Positions 43,866 to 51,087 of a stretch of 64,000 bases of DNA are shown here, piece by piece; the stretch's first letter is position 1; each line of letters opens with the position of its first letter. The stretch comes from an uncultured Candidatus Saccharibacteria bacterium. Lineage in GTDB: Bacteria > Patescibacteriota > Saccharimonadia > Saccharimonadales > Saccharimonadaceae. Location: assembly GCA_938033875.1 (NCBI GenBank), contig CALHKG010000013.1, forward strand, positions 1 to 64,000, read 5' to 3'. The translations under genes and the position numbers were made by a program. The notes under the pieces were generated by a model that had not been told where the DNA came from, did not search any database, and saw only the letters and a program-made list of their open reading frames with translations.

Positions 43866-45246
43866 AATCTCTGGGGTAATTATACAAAAATATGCCGATT
43901 ATAGCAAAACAATGAATCGTATTTATGAAACTGCCAAAAAACCAGAAATGCACGAACATCGCGATGGTCAAGGATAAGATAAATTGAGCTTTAATTTTAC
44001 AGGTGTTTTTTACAGCGAAAAATATAATTATCAACGGGATAATTAGAAGGGCGAATAGCCCGATAACTCCCATACCACTGAGTAATAATATGTAAAAAAC
44101 GTAGACCGTTTGGTCCGCTGGGACATTTATATGAAGGTGTTTTTGGATGAAATTACCGAGATTGCCGAGTCCGACGCCGAAGAAGAACGTTCGCGGTGAT
44201 GACAGCCAAGACTTTATGGCTAAATCACTGGCGCTGAGTCTGTCGTTAGCGGAAGCTTCAACAAAACCGGCAGGTTGGAAAGAATTGTTGCTTGACGGAA
44301 CGTTTTCGGCGGGTTTTGGTGACGGATTTTTGGCGATGGATTTTTGCGGAATCTTAATTTTCCCGAGAGATAATTGATCGACCATACTGACGAAGGTATT
44401 GTGCGCAATGAAAGGTGTATTGGCATATCTAATGTTGGCTGAAGCGAATAATAGGATGAAACCGAATAGTAATCCAGCGAAGATGATTAGAAGTTTTTTA
44501 CGAATAAAAGATGCGTCAATTCGTTTTACAAAAGCGATTATAAATAGGGCTGTGATGGTGATAAAAATTGCTAAAAATCCGCCACGGGAAAATGTTAAAG
44601 ATATGGCGAGAGTTGTAAAGGATAGACTAAATTTGGCTAAGCGAGATTTTGATTGAAAGAGCGCAAGGAAGAATGCTGGAAGTAGAGAATTGGCGAAGAA
44701 CTGAGGTTCGGCGGCGAATAAATTGATTCGTGGAAACCCAAAAACGTCGGCCTTACAGCCAGCGCAAAGCGTACCAAATCCTGTTGGCTCAAAAGTGGCG
44801 ACGATGAGCTGAATGATTGCTAAAATCCCAAAAACCAGCCCGCTCCATAATCCAACGCTGATGAGTTTACGTTTTTCTGATTTTGACAATTCGCTGTAAA
44901 TTAAGCCAGCGGATAATCCGACGGTGAGTAAGAATAATAGCGATAATGAATATAACGCGGTGCGCAGGCGTGCTTCTGCGAAAAATACGCCGACGGTGAT
45001 GGCGATAAAAATTGCCAAAAATCCGCCGATTAGCCATCGGTTTTTCAACAATTCTTGGCGTTTTTTAAGGAGTAAGGGCAAGGAAAATAATAGTAGGCTT
45101 ACGGCAACGATTTGATATAATCCTATGCGCAAAGATGAAAAATCCAGAATTGATAAGCCGATACTGGGATGCAGGGCGAAGCCGCCGCCAAAAATAACAA
45201 TAGCCAATAACCAGAACCTAATGTCGCTTATATATTTTTTTGCCAT
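43849..45246 (-). CDS. O-antigen ligase/Wzy-like polymerase
   Basis: 465 aa, eleven to twelve helices, with the large outer loop (about 285-350) typical of WaaL/Wzy proteins and the conserved TFSRGGFLAIFI helix followed by GVGLGNLGNFI after the loop. These proteins polymerise or attach glycans on the outer face of the membrane. ATG 45246 lies six bases after TATACT on the minus strand, so the message should be leaderless. Confidence 0.85.
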   Translation of the reverse strand: MAKKYISDIRFWLLAIVIFGGGFALHPSIGLSILDFSSLRIGLYQIVAVSLLLFSLPLLLKKRQELLKNRWLIGGFLAIFIAITVGVFFAEARLRTALYSLSLLFLLTVGLSAGLIYSELSKSEKRKLISVGLWSGLVFGILAIIQLIVATFEPTGFGTLCAGCKADVFGFPRINLFAAEPQFFANSLLPAFFLALFQSKSRLAKFSLSFTTLAISLTFSRGGFLAIFITITALFIIAFVKRIDASFIRKKLLIIFAGLLFGFILLFASANIRYANTPFIAHNTFVSMVDQLSLGKIKIPQKSIAKNPSPKPAENVPSSNNSFQPAGFVEASANDRLSASDLAIKSWLSSPRTFFFGVGLGNLGNFIQKHLHINVPADQTVYVFYILLLSGMGVIGLFALLIIPLIIIFFAVKNTCKIKAQFILSLTIAMFVHFWFFGSFINTIHCFAIIGIFLYNYPRDYAEKV

Positions 45247-45252
45247 ATTTTA

Positions 45253-45258
45253 AGTATA
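45253..45258 (-). promoter_or_regulatory. -10 box of the Wzy-like gene, leaderless type
   Basis: TATACT read on minus (45258 to 45253), six bases, then ATG at 45246. Confidence 0.5.
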
Positions 45259-45268
45259 GCGTATGGTG

Positions 45269-45274
45269 TATACT
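45269..45274 (+). promoter_or_regulatory. -10 box of the LexA-like gene, leaderless type
   Basis: TATACT, six bases, ATG 45281. It faces the Wzy-like box ten bases away, so the two promoters share about 35 bp. Confidence 0.5.
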
Positions 45275-45280
45275 TTAGAT

Positions 45281-45613
45281 ATGAAACTGACGAAAAAGCA
45301 AAAAATAATGTTGGATTTTATCGATGGGTTTATAAAGGGCAATGGCTACAGTCCGACGCTTCGGGAAATTATGCGCGCCTTGGGCTATAAATCGGTATCG
45401 ACGGTGGCAAAACATGTTGATAATTTGGTGGCTGCGGGATTTTTAGAGAAGCAGGACGGCGAAGTTAGGTCTTTGACGCTGAGCAGTGAGAAAAAAGAAG
45501 TTTGGTGGCAGAATTTAGCGAAAGAAATTAAGAAGAGAGAAGCCGAAGATGACGAAAAATCACGCTCGGAAGTGGAGATTTTAAAAAAAGCATTAGAAAT
45601 TGTCCGTCAGTAA
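45281..45613 (+). CDS. LexA-type winged-helix DNA-binding protein without protease domain
   Basis: 110 aa from ATG 45281 (an in-frame ATG at 45263 lies upstream of the promoter's -10 box and is unlikely). Residues 1-65 match the LexA DNA-binding domain: LTKKQKIMLDFIDGFIKGNGYSPTLREIMRALGY then VSTVAKHVDNLVAAGFLEK. The S24 autocleavage domain of true LexA (about 130 residues with Ser-Lys dyad) is missing; instead there is a charged helical tail (about 72-110) suited to dimerisation. It could be a SOS-independent repressor, possibly of the divergent glycan promoter. Confidence 0.85.
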   Translation: MKLTKKQKIMLDFIDGFIKGNGYSPTLREIMRALGYKSVSTVAKHVDNLVAAGFLEKQDGEVRSLTLSSEKKEVWWQNLAKEIKKREAEDDEKSRSEVEILKKALEIVRQ

Positions 45614-45614
45614 C

Positions 45615-45643
45615 TTTACAACTATTCAAAAACTCGCTATAAT
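45615..45643 (+). promoter_or_regulatory. Promoter of tRNA-Asn
   Basis: TTTACA (45615-45620), 17-base spacer, TATAAT (45638-45643); +1 near 45650, five bases before the tRNA. Confidence 0.65.
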
Positions 45644-45654
45644 ACAACACATAT

Positions 45655-45729
45655 TCCGGGGTAGCTCAGCGGTAGAGCGGTTGGCTGTTAACCAATAGGC
45701 CGCGGGTTCGAACCCCGCCCCCGGAGCCA
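45655..45729 (+). tRNA. tRNA-Asn (GTT), CCA encoded
   Basis: Acceptor TCCGGGG (45655-45661) pairs with CCCCGGA (45719-45725), discriminator G, encoded CCA at 45727-45729. Anticodon arm GTTGG-CTGTTAA-CCAAT gives anticodon GTT. T-arm GCGGG-TTCGAAC-CCCGC is perfect. Confidence 0.96.
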
Positions 45730-45743
45730 TAGAATTGGTCAAG

Positions 45744-45770
45744 AACTGTCCCGCGCGGGCAGTTTTATAT
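45744..45770 (+). terminator. Terminator of tRNA-Asn
   Basis: AACTGTCC pairs with GGGCAGTT (one G-T pair) around CGCGC, followed by a short T-rich tail. Confidence 0.65.
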
Positions 45771-45816
45771 TTCCTTGAGTAATCGCCCTTGAGAAAATAC
45801 ACGATTTATCATGTGA

Positions 45817-45822
45817 TATAAT
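45817..45822 (+). promoter_or_regulatory. -10 box upstream of micro-ORF and Nudix gene
   Basis: TATAAT, six bases, then the ATG of a seven-residue frame at 45829; the Nudix ATG lies 20 bases further on. Confidence 0.45.
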
Positions 45823-45828
45823 TTTGTC

Positions 45829-45852
45829 ATGAAAGAAGTATTTAGAATATGA
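45829..45852 (+). CDS. Possible leaderless micro-ORF coupled to the Nudix gene
   Basis: ATG AAA GAA GTA TTT AGA ATA TGA encodes MKEVFRI. The predicted +1 is its A, and its TGA overlaps the Nudix ATG (ATGA). It could deliver ribosomes to the Nudix start by coupling. The alternative is a plain 20-base leader whose GAAG acts as a weak ribosome site. Confidence 0.3.
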   Translation: MKEVFRI

Positions 45853-46337
45853 GCCAGGATAGCGCAACAGCAGCCTACGGACAACAAGTAATAACTGCCT
45901 GTGCGGTAGTCAACAAATTTATAAACGGCAAGCCATCTATTCTTGTGGCAAAGCGAGCAGCGACTAAAAAGTTTTTACCAGGTAAATACGAACTACCTGG
46001 GGGTCATGTTGATTATGGTGAGAACCCAGAGGATGGTCTTAAGCGAGAGTTGTTAGAGGAGCTTAGGCTTGATGTGACGATAGGTAGTTTGTTCGCAGCT
46101 TTTACCTATATAAATGAAATAAAAGGCTCGCATTCAATTGAGCTCTTGTATTTTGCACAAGCTAAAGAGGGCTCAGAGCCGACAGTCAACCCAGAAGACC
46201 ACTCAGGCATTTTATGGGTCAACGAAGACAATATAAATATCGTAGAACAAGAAAATGGCAGCGACGATCAAGAATTACCATATCTAAAAAAGTCTCTACG
46301 CATTCTTAACAATTATGAATCGATCAAATTAGGGTAA
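45849..46337 (+). CDS. Nudix hydrolase
   Basis: 162 aa. The full Nudix box GX5EX7REUXEEXXU is present as GHVDYGENPEDGLKRELLEEL at about residues 52-72, with all metal-binding glutamates. FLPGKYELPGGHVDYGE is typical of the MutT/NUDT-like group cleaving nucleoside diphosphates linked to X. Substrate unknown. A single-gene unit between tRNA-Asn and the convergent GH16 gene, closed by a hairpin. Confidence 0.93.
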   Translation: MSQDSATAAYGQQVITACAVVNKFINGKPSILVAKRAATKKFLPGKYELPGGHVDYGENPEDGLKRELLEELRLDVTIGSLFAAFTYINEIKGSHSIELLYFAQAKEGSEPTVNPEDHSGILWVNEDNINIVEQENGSDDQELPYLKKSLRILNNYESIKLG

Positions 46338-46378
46338 ACTAATGCTGGGTATGATGAAGCGTTACAGTTAAGCAAAAA

Positions 46379-46410
46379 AATTACCACCTCATCACGGGGT
46401 GGTAATTTTA
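46379..46410. terminator. Bidirectional terminator between Nudix and GH16 genes
   Basis: AATTACCACC (46379-46388) pairs perfectly with GGTGGTAATT (46398-46407); preceded by seven A and followed by TTT, so it can stop transcripts from both sides. Confidence 0.8.
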
Positions 46411-46422
46411 TGTAGCCTCTGG

Positions 46423-48186
46423 TTAGCGTAGAATGAATAGTCCTGCAGCAACTAATGCTAGGGTGGCGATAACACCTAAGAAGGCATTAAATCCTGTGTT
46501 TGCGAGTAGTCCGCTTACAGCATTCTGAGGCTTATTAGCTGGATTATGAGCGGCAGCTGACGGATTTCCAGGCTGTGGCTGTGGCTGCGGCTGAGGCTGC
46601 GGTTGTGGTTGAGGCTGCGGTTGACCCGTCCTAGGAATCGCTGATGTGTCGATAGCCAGAGTACCACTAAACATATATGCAAGGGTACCGCCACCGCCAC
46701 CTATGTGTATTCCCCAAGAAACATTTAAGATAGGGGATGCTCCGTTGGCTGGTAGTGATAGTATCTTAATATTGTTATTGTCTCCGATGACATTTGCTGT
46801 TCCAACTATCCCATTTACAATTCCTCCCGAGACTCTCAATGGTGAAACAAATGATTTGTCGTTAGGCTTAATACTAGCTCGTTGATCTTCAAGATTTAGA
46901 GAAGTTAGATGATGTTCTATTCCAGATAGCGGACTTATATCGGTGATGGCATTCTCTTTTAAGGACAGGTTTTTTAGATGAGATAGACCAGATAGTGGGC
47001 TTAGGTTTGAGATTGAGTTGTGGTTTAACGACAAGTTCTGAAGATTCTTAGCAGCTTCTATTCCGGTTAGGTCGGTAATGTTTGAGTTGTCTAAGTTAAG
47101 ATCTGTCAATTTTTCCAACTCTACGTCAGTAATTTTTTGATTTGCTGTACGAGTTGTACCAAGTTTTTCTCCCAGTTTTTCATTAAGCAACTTGCGCAGT
47201 TGTGTGTCTTTGACTTCAACCTCTTTGGGTTTTCGCATTTCGTACACGCGGACGTAGTCGACTGACATAGTTGCCGGGAAGTCGTCCGCAGCACCTACTG
47301 AATTGTGTGCATCGTTCCACGGAGTGTCAATGTAGTTACCTCCAATTGCTAAGTTAAGTCGTAAGAAGAAGTCTTGATCAAATGGTCCATTTGGATTACC
47401 TGTGGAGTTGTTATTTTTAAAACCGTCAATTTCACCGTGAAATTCGCCGTCAATGTAATATTCCAATTTTCCTTCAGTCCACTTAACGCCATATGTGTGC
47501 CATTCGGAGGTGTCTTTACTGTCAAATTTGTTTTGTGGGATTACGCGCTGTCTACTTCCGTGAGGGCCTGGAACTCCAGGTGTCGTACTTTGCTTTCGCC
47601 AGTGTGCGTCAGAAGCAGCAAATTTTGGATTAGAGCCTTTGGTTTCCACGATGTCAATTTCGCCACTATTAGGCCAATCTCCATATTTTTTGTCGCTAGG
47701 ACTCATCCAAAAACCAGGCCAGGTGCTCTTGTTCTTTGGCATTTTTATGCGAGCTTCAATATAGCCATATTTAAAGTTTGCCTTACCTTTTGTCTGTACG
47801 AAGCCAGAAGTGAAATCTCCAGTTTTAGTATTACCAGTACATGTTTCGCCTGGTTTATATAGTCCAACTAGATTTAGACTACCGCCGTTAACATTGACGT
47901 TTTCCGGTCTGTTTCTGTAGCAGTTTTGGACTTGTTGGTTTTCGTCTTTCCATCCACCAGTATAGTAATCCCATTTAGTTTCATCTAACGAATTTCCGTC
48001 AAACTCATCACGCCAAACAGGTTCTGGATTCCAGTTCTCACTATCTGTTGGTGGATAAGGACTTCCCGCGCCTTTGGCATTGTCCATTGGCAGAGTAAAT
48101 AATGCCCCACCAATAATAACACCTACAGCCATTGCCGCAGTTACTATTTTAAGCTTTGTATTTAAAAAACGTTTTTTTATTAACAT
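46423..48186 (-). CDS. Secreted GH16 glycanase with LRRs, PQ stalk and LANTG cell-wall anchor
   Basis: 587 aa. Signal peptide 1-36. GH16 domain (about 50-315): FDGNSLDETKWDYY-like start, catalytic GEIDIVE (EXDXXE) and WHTYGVKWTEGKLEYYIDG, followed by VDYVRVYE. Leucine-rich repeats (about 325-450) with NLSLNHNSISNLSPLSGL and NLSLKENAITDISPLSGI, a beta domain, then a Pro-Gln dipeptide stalk (about 520-542). The end reads LLANTGFNAFLGVIATLALVAAGLFILR: LAXTG motif, helix, Arg, as in class E sortase substrates. Probably a surface-displayed beta-glucanase or galactanase. TATACT at 48238-48233 is its likely -10. Confidence 0.9.
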   Translation of the reverse strand: MLIKKRFLNTKLKIVTAAMAVGVIIGGALFTLPMDNAKGAGSPYPPTDSENWNPEPVWRDEFDGNSLDETKWDYYTGGWKDENQQVQNCYRNRPENVNVNGGSLNLVGLYKPGETCTGNTKTGDFTSGFVQTKGKANFKYGYIEARIKMPKNKSTWPGFWMSPSDKKYGDWPNSGEIDIVETKGSNPKFAASDAHWRKQSTTPGVPGPHGSRQRVIPQNKFDSKDTSEWHTYGVKWTEGKLEYYIDGEFHGEIDGFKNNNSTGNPNGPFDQDFFLRLNLAIGGNYIDTPWNDAHNSVGAADDFPATMSVDYVRVYEMRKPKEVEVKDTQLRKLLNEKLGEKLGTTRTANQKITDVELEKLTDLNLDNSNITDLTGIEAAKNLQNLSLNHNSISNLSPLSGLSHLKNLSLKENAITDISPLSGIEHHLTSLNLEDQRASIKPNDKSFVSPLRVSGGIVNGIVGTANVIGDNNNIKILSLPANGASPILNVSWGIHIGGGGGTLAYMFSGTLAIDTSAIPRTGQPQPQPQPQPQPQPQPQPGNPSAAAHNPANKPQNAVSGLLANTGFNAFLGVIATLALVAAGLFILR

Positions 48187-48320
48187 TTTTTGTTTTCTCC
48201 CAATATTTCTTTATCCATTTTTAGTATAACAATAAGCAGAATAAAAGTAAAATTTATTATATAGTTATTTTAATAACAGGATTACAGAGGTGTTGGTTGC
48301 TGAAGTGTTGGCTGAAATAA

Positions 48321-48352
48321 AAAATTGTCACCCATAATGAGATGACAATTTT
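48321..48352 (-). terminator. Terminator of the 48373 GH16 gene
   Basis: TGACAATTTT and AAAATTGTCA (48343-48352 and 48321-48330) pair around 12 bases; read on minus the stem ends in a T-run. Confidence 0.7.
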
Positions 48353-48372
48353 TCTATAAACGCCTAAGCTAA

Positions 48373-49620
48373 TTAGCGATTAATCGTTAGGTTTATTGAC
48401 TTTAGAGATTTGATGTTGGAAATCGCTCTTAGGTCGAAGACAGAACTGTTCTTAAGAGATAAAGTCTTAAGGTTTTTAGCTGCCTCTAATCCTGTTAGAT
48501 CGTGAATCTTTTCTGCTTCTGGTGTGTTGTCGGCTGCATCTAGGTTAAGATCTGTCAATTTTTCCAACTCTACGTCAGTAATTTTTTGATTGTCTGCGCG
48601 AGAGTTGTTAAATTGAGTAGACAATTTTTTATTAAGTTGAGCGCGCAAGTTATTGTCTGGTACGTTAACTTCTTTAGCTGTTCGTCTTTCGTATACGCGG
48701 ACGTAATCGATTGACATAGTTGCTGGGAATGACTTTGGATATTCAGCTAGGGCGTTGTAGGCGTTTGACCATTTACTGCCTTTACCATCAATGTAGTCAC
48801 CGCCGATTGCCAAGTTAAGTCGCAGGAAGAATGGCTTGTCGAATGGACCGTAAGGTGTGTTTGCTGCGTTTGGCTGACCGAATCCGTTGACAGTGTGGAA
48901 TTTCACGCCATCAATGTAATATTCCAATTTTCCTTCAGTCCATTTTACGCCGTAAGTGTGCCACTGAGTAGTGTCTTTAAATCCAGCTGGCAATTTTTTA
49001 CCTTGGGCATGCTTCTTGTATCCTGGTGAGATTCCCCAGTGAGCATCTGCTGCCGCGTAATCTAGGTTAGAACCTTTAGTTTCTACGATATCAATTTCAC
49101 CACTGCGAGGCCAACTACCATATGCAGATTCGTTAGGGCTCATCCAGAATGCTGGCCAGGTACTTTTATTATTTGGCATTTTTATGCGAGCTTCAATATA
49201 GCCGTAAGTCCAAAATTTTTTACCCTTTGTTTCTACGAATCCAGAGGTGAAGTTGCCGCTTTTTTCATTACCACTACACTTTTCACCTGGCTTATATAAT
49301 CCAACCAGATTTAGACTGCCATCTTTAACATTCACATTTTCTTCTCTATTTCTATAGCAACTTTGAACGTGGTTTGCGCCCCATCCGCCGCTGCGCACAT
49401 TCCAAGATTCTGCGTCTAATGACGTGCCATTAAATTCATCACGCCAAACAGGCTCTTGATTCCAGTTGGCGCTATCATTTAGTGGATAATCATCGCTAAC
49501 AGTATTCTTAGCTTGTACGGTTGGCAAGGTAAGTAGTGATCCACTGACAACTAATCCAGCTATCATTATGCCGGTTAATATTTTAACTTTTGTATTTAAA
49601 AAGCGTTTTCTTATTAACAT
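48373..49620 (-). CDS. Secreted GH16 glycanase, shorter tandem paralogue
   Basis: 415 aa. Same signal-peptide start (MLIRKRFLNTKVKILTG), GH16 domain with GEIDIVE and VKWTEGKLEYYIDGVKFH, VDYVRVYE, then a shortened LRR part (NLKTLSLKNSSVFDLRAI) ending INLTINR. No PQ stalk, LANTG motif or membrane helix, so it should be released rather than anchored. Upstream on minus: TATAAT (49657-49652) and AGGGGAG ribosome site. A tandem duplicate of the 46423 gene. Confidence 0.9.
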   Translation of the reverse strand: MLIRKRFLNTKVKILTGIMIAGLVVSGSLLTLPTVQAKNTVSDDYPLNDSANWNQEPVWRDEFNGTSLDAESWNVRSGGWGANHVQSCYRNREENVNVKDGSLNLVGLYKPGEKCSGNEKSGNFTSGFVETKGKKFWTYGYIEARIKMPNNKSTWPAFWMSPNESAYGSWPRSGEIDIVETKGSNLDYAAADAHWGISPGYKKHAQGKKLPAGFKDTTQWHTYGVKWTEGKLEYYIDGVKFHTVNGFGQPNAANTPYGPFDKPFFLRLNLAIGGDYIDGKGSKWSNAYNALAEYPKSFPATMSIDYVRVYERRTAKEVNVPDNNLRAQLNKKLSTQFNNSRADNQKITDVELEKLTDLNLDAADNTPEAEKIHDLTGLEAAKNLKTLSLKNSSVFDLRAISNIKSLKSINLTINR

Positions 49621-49888
49621 ACACTCCCCTTAAATTTAATGCTAGATGCCAATTATAACAATAAGCGCAATAAAAATAAAAGTAGAATAGTCAATTTTAC
49701 AGCAAAATTAAAGAACCATTATTTACTATATAAATAGCATTAATTAGAGGAATAATTACCATGAAAAAGGTATAAATGAGAACAAGTTAATTTAACAACA
49801 AACCTATAGCGACGACTTCACGGCTTTAGGGAAATTATTGAGATATAAAGGTATAATATATGAGAGCTTTACTGATTGATTATGATGT

Positions 49889-49894
49889 TATAAT
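49889..49894 (+). promoter_or_regulatory. -10 box of the APH-like gene, leaderless type
   Basis: TATAAT, six bases, ATG 49901. The 240 bp before it hold no gene, only the divergent GH16 promoter and AT-rich sequence. Confidence 0.5.
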
Positions 49895-49900
49895 TTATGC

Positions 49901-50911
49901 ATGGGAACATTGCCAGATCACGATAAATTATTAACCGACAGAGCCTTACAGCGTGCGGCGACGGAGCTAAACGTTGATTTATCTGAATTACGGATCACGC
50001 CAGTAAGTGGCGGCTTTTCGCTTAATCGCCGAGCGTTAGTGTCGTCTGGTGATCGAACGATTTTTGTTAAAGAAGTTGATACTAATTTATTGTCGGATGA
50101 AGGCGAGCGAGAACTAGGCTGGCTAAAAAAAGATTATGCAGTAACGTGTTTGTTACAGAAAACTTATCCGCAATATGTTGCTGATTGGACTGAATTGGCT
50201 GATGATGGTCACGTGTTGATGACGAGCAGTTACGCTTCGTCAGATGGGTGGTTGTGGCAGCCTCCGACGGATAACTCTGTCGCGGAACGTTATATTTCGA
50301 CGGTGATAACCGCGGTTCGAGAGTTGGAAAAAATAAAATTGCCGCAGGAGCTAATTGAAGAATTGCAACTACAACCGTTTGCGGCGGGAGAGCTTGGCTT
50401 AGATGATGGGATTGATCAGATTATTGCTGACGCTGATATTCGTCGTCGATTGATTGATAATTATCAAAAACTATTGCCAAATCAGTTGGAGATTAATCAG
50501 CGGCGTTGTCAGGCTATAATTGAGCTGTTAGAAAAGCGCGATGAGTTGATTGATATTTCGGTGCGCGCTAAAGAATTTGCCAAGCAGACGGAAGATTGCT
50601 TTAATCATTCGGATGTTCGTAGTGACAATTTGGCATTTAATCCGCAAACTGGCGAGTTGAAGTTGGTTGACTGGAACTGGGCTTCCTATGTACCCCAGGG
50701 ATCTGGTGCGACAGAATTTCTGGTTGATATGGCGCGCCATGGTCATGACGTAACGCCGTGGCTAGGTGAGTTGAACGCGGAAATGCTGGCATCATTTGTC
50801 GGATTTTTCCTTATACGTAGCCTCAAGCCACCGCTCAAGCCGGGTGATAATCTTCGTCAAATGCAGGCGCTATCAGCGGCTGTTGCTTACGATTTATTGC
50901 AATCTATGTAA
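49901..50911 (+). CDS. APH-family (aminoglycoside phosphotransferase-like) small-molecule kinase
   Basis: 336 aa. The kinase-like fold is shown by the catalytic loop HSDVRSDNLAF (HXDXXXXN, about residue 245) and the metal-binding LVDWNWAS about 20 residues later. N-terminal lobe: GGFSLNRRALV then TIFVKEVD with a candidate ATP-binding Lys. Members phosphorylate drugs, choline, sugars or thiamine-related compounds; nothing here points to resistance. Monocistronic. Confidence 0.85.
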   Translation: MGTLPDHDKLLTDRALQRAATELNVDLSELRITPVSGGFSLNRRALVSSGDRTIFVKEVDTNLLSDEGERELGWLKKDYAVTCLLQKTYPQYVADWTELADDGHVLMTSSYASSDGWLWQPPTDNSVAERYISTVITAVRELEKIKLPQELIEELQLQPFAAGELGLDDGIDQIIADADIRRRLIDNYQKLLPNQLEINQRRCQAIIELLEKRDELIDISVRAKEFAKQTEDCFNHSDVRSDNLAFNPQTGELKLVDWNWASYVPQGSGATEFLVDMARHGHDVTPWLGELNAEMLASFVGFFLIRSLKPPLKPGDNLRQMQALSAAVAYDLLQSM

Positions 50912-50947
50912 AGAAATCATAAATGTAAATAATACAATGTACTTTCA

Positions 50948-50977
50948 TTGACAGACGCTATATATCGCGTGTATATT
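50948..50977 (+). promoter_or_regulatory. Promoter of the anaerobic nrd operon
   Basis: TTGACA (50948-50953), 18-base spacer, TATATT (50972-50977), +1 near 50984. This is the best -35 in the window and gives a 104-base leader, unlike most other genes here. Two NrdR-like boxes overlap it. Confidence 0.65.
50955..50970. promoter_or_regulatory. NrdR-box-like site 1
   Basis: ACGCTATATATCGCGT, a near-palindrome matching the 16-bp NrdR consensus (ACACWATATATWGTGT-like) at about 13 of 16 positions. It fills the spacer between -35 and -10, a repressing position. Confidence 0.6.
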
Positions 50978-50986
50978 CAATATTAA

Positions 50987-51002
50987 GCACTACATATGGT
51001 GT
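50987..51002. promoter_or_regulatory. NrdR-box-like site 2
   Basis: GCACTACATATGGTGT, about 13 of 16 matches. It starts 32 bp after site 1, three helical turns, which is the usual spacing for paired NrdR boxes, and lies just after the predicted +1. Confidence 0.6.
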
Positions 51003-51087
51003 TTTAGAAAATAAATAACGTTTTTTGCAACATGCACCCACTGGAGAGGTTGGGCTAGTTTGCTGTTTTTATAAACAAGGAGGGGGA

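Noticed and set aside
46560..46625. Short tandem repeat resembling a CRISPR or minisatellite
   Set aside because: It is the codon-level repeat of the Pro-Gln stalk in the GH16 protein; no spacers.
51003..51087. Cobalamin riboswitch before nrdD
   Set aside because: Leader is too short and the conserved B12-box is not seen; NrdD also does not need cobalamin.
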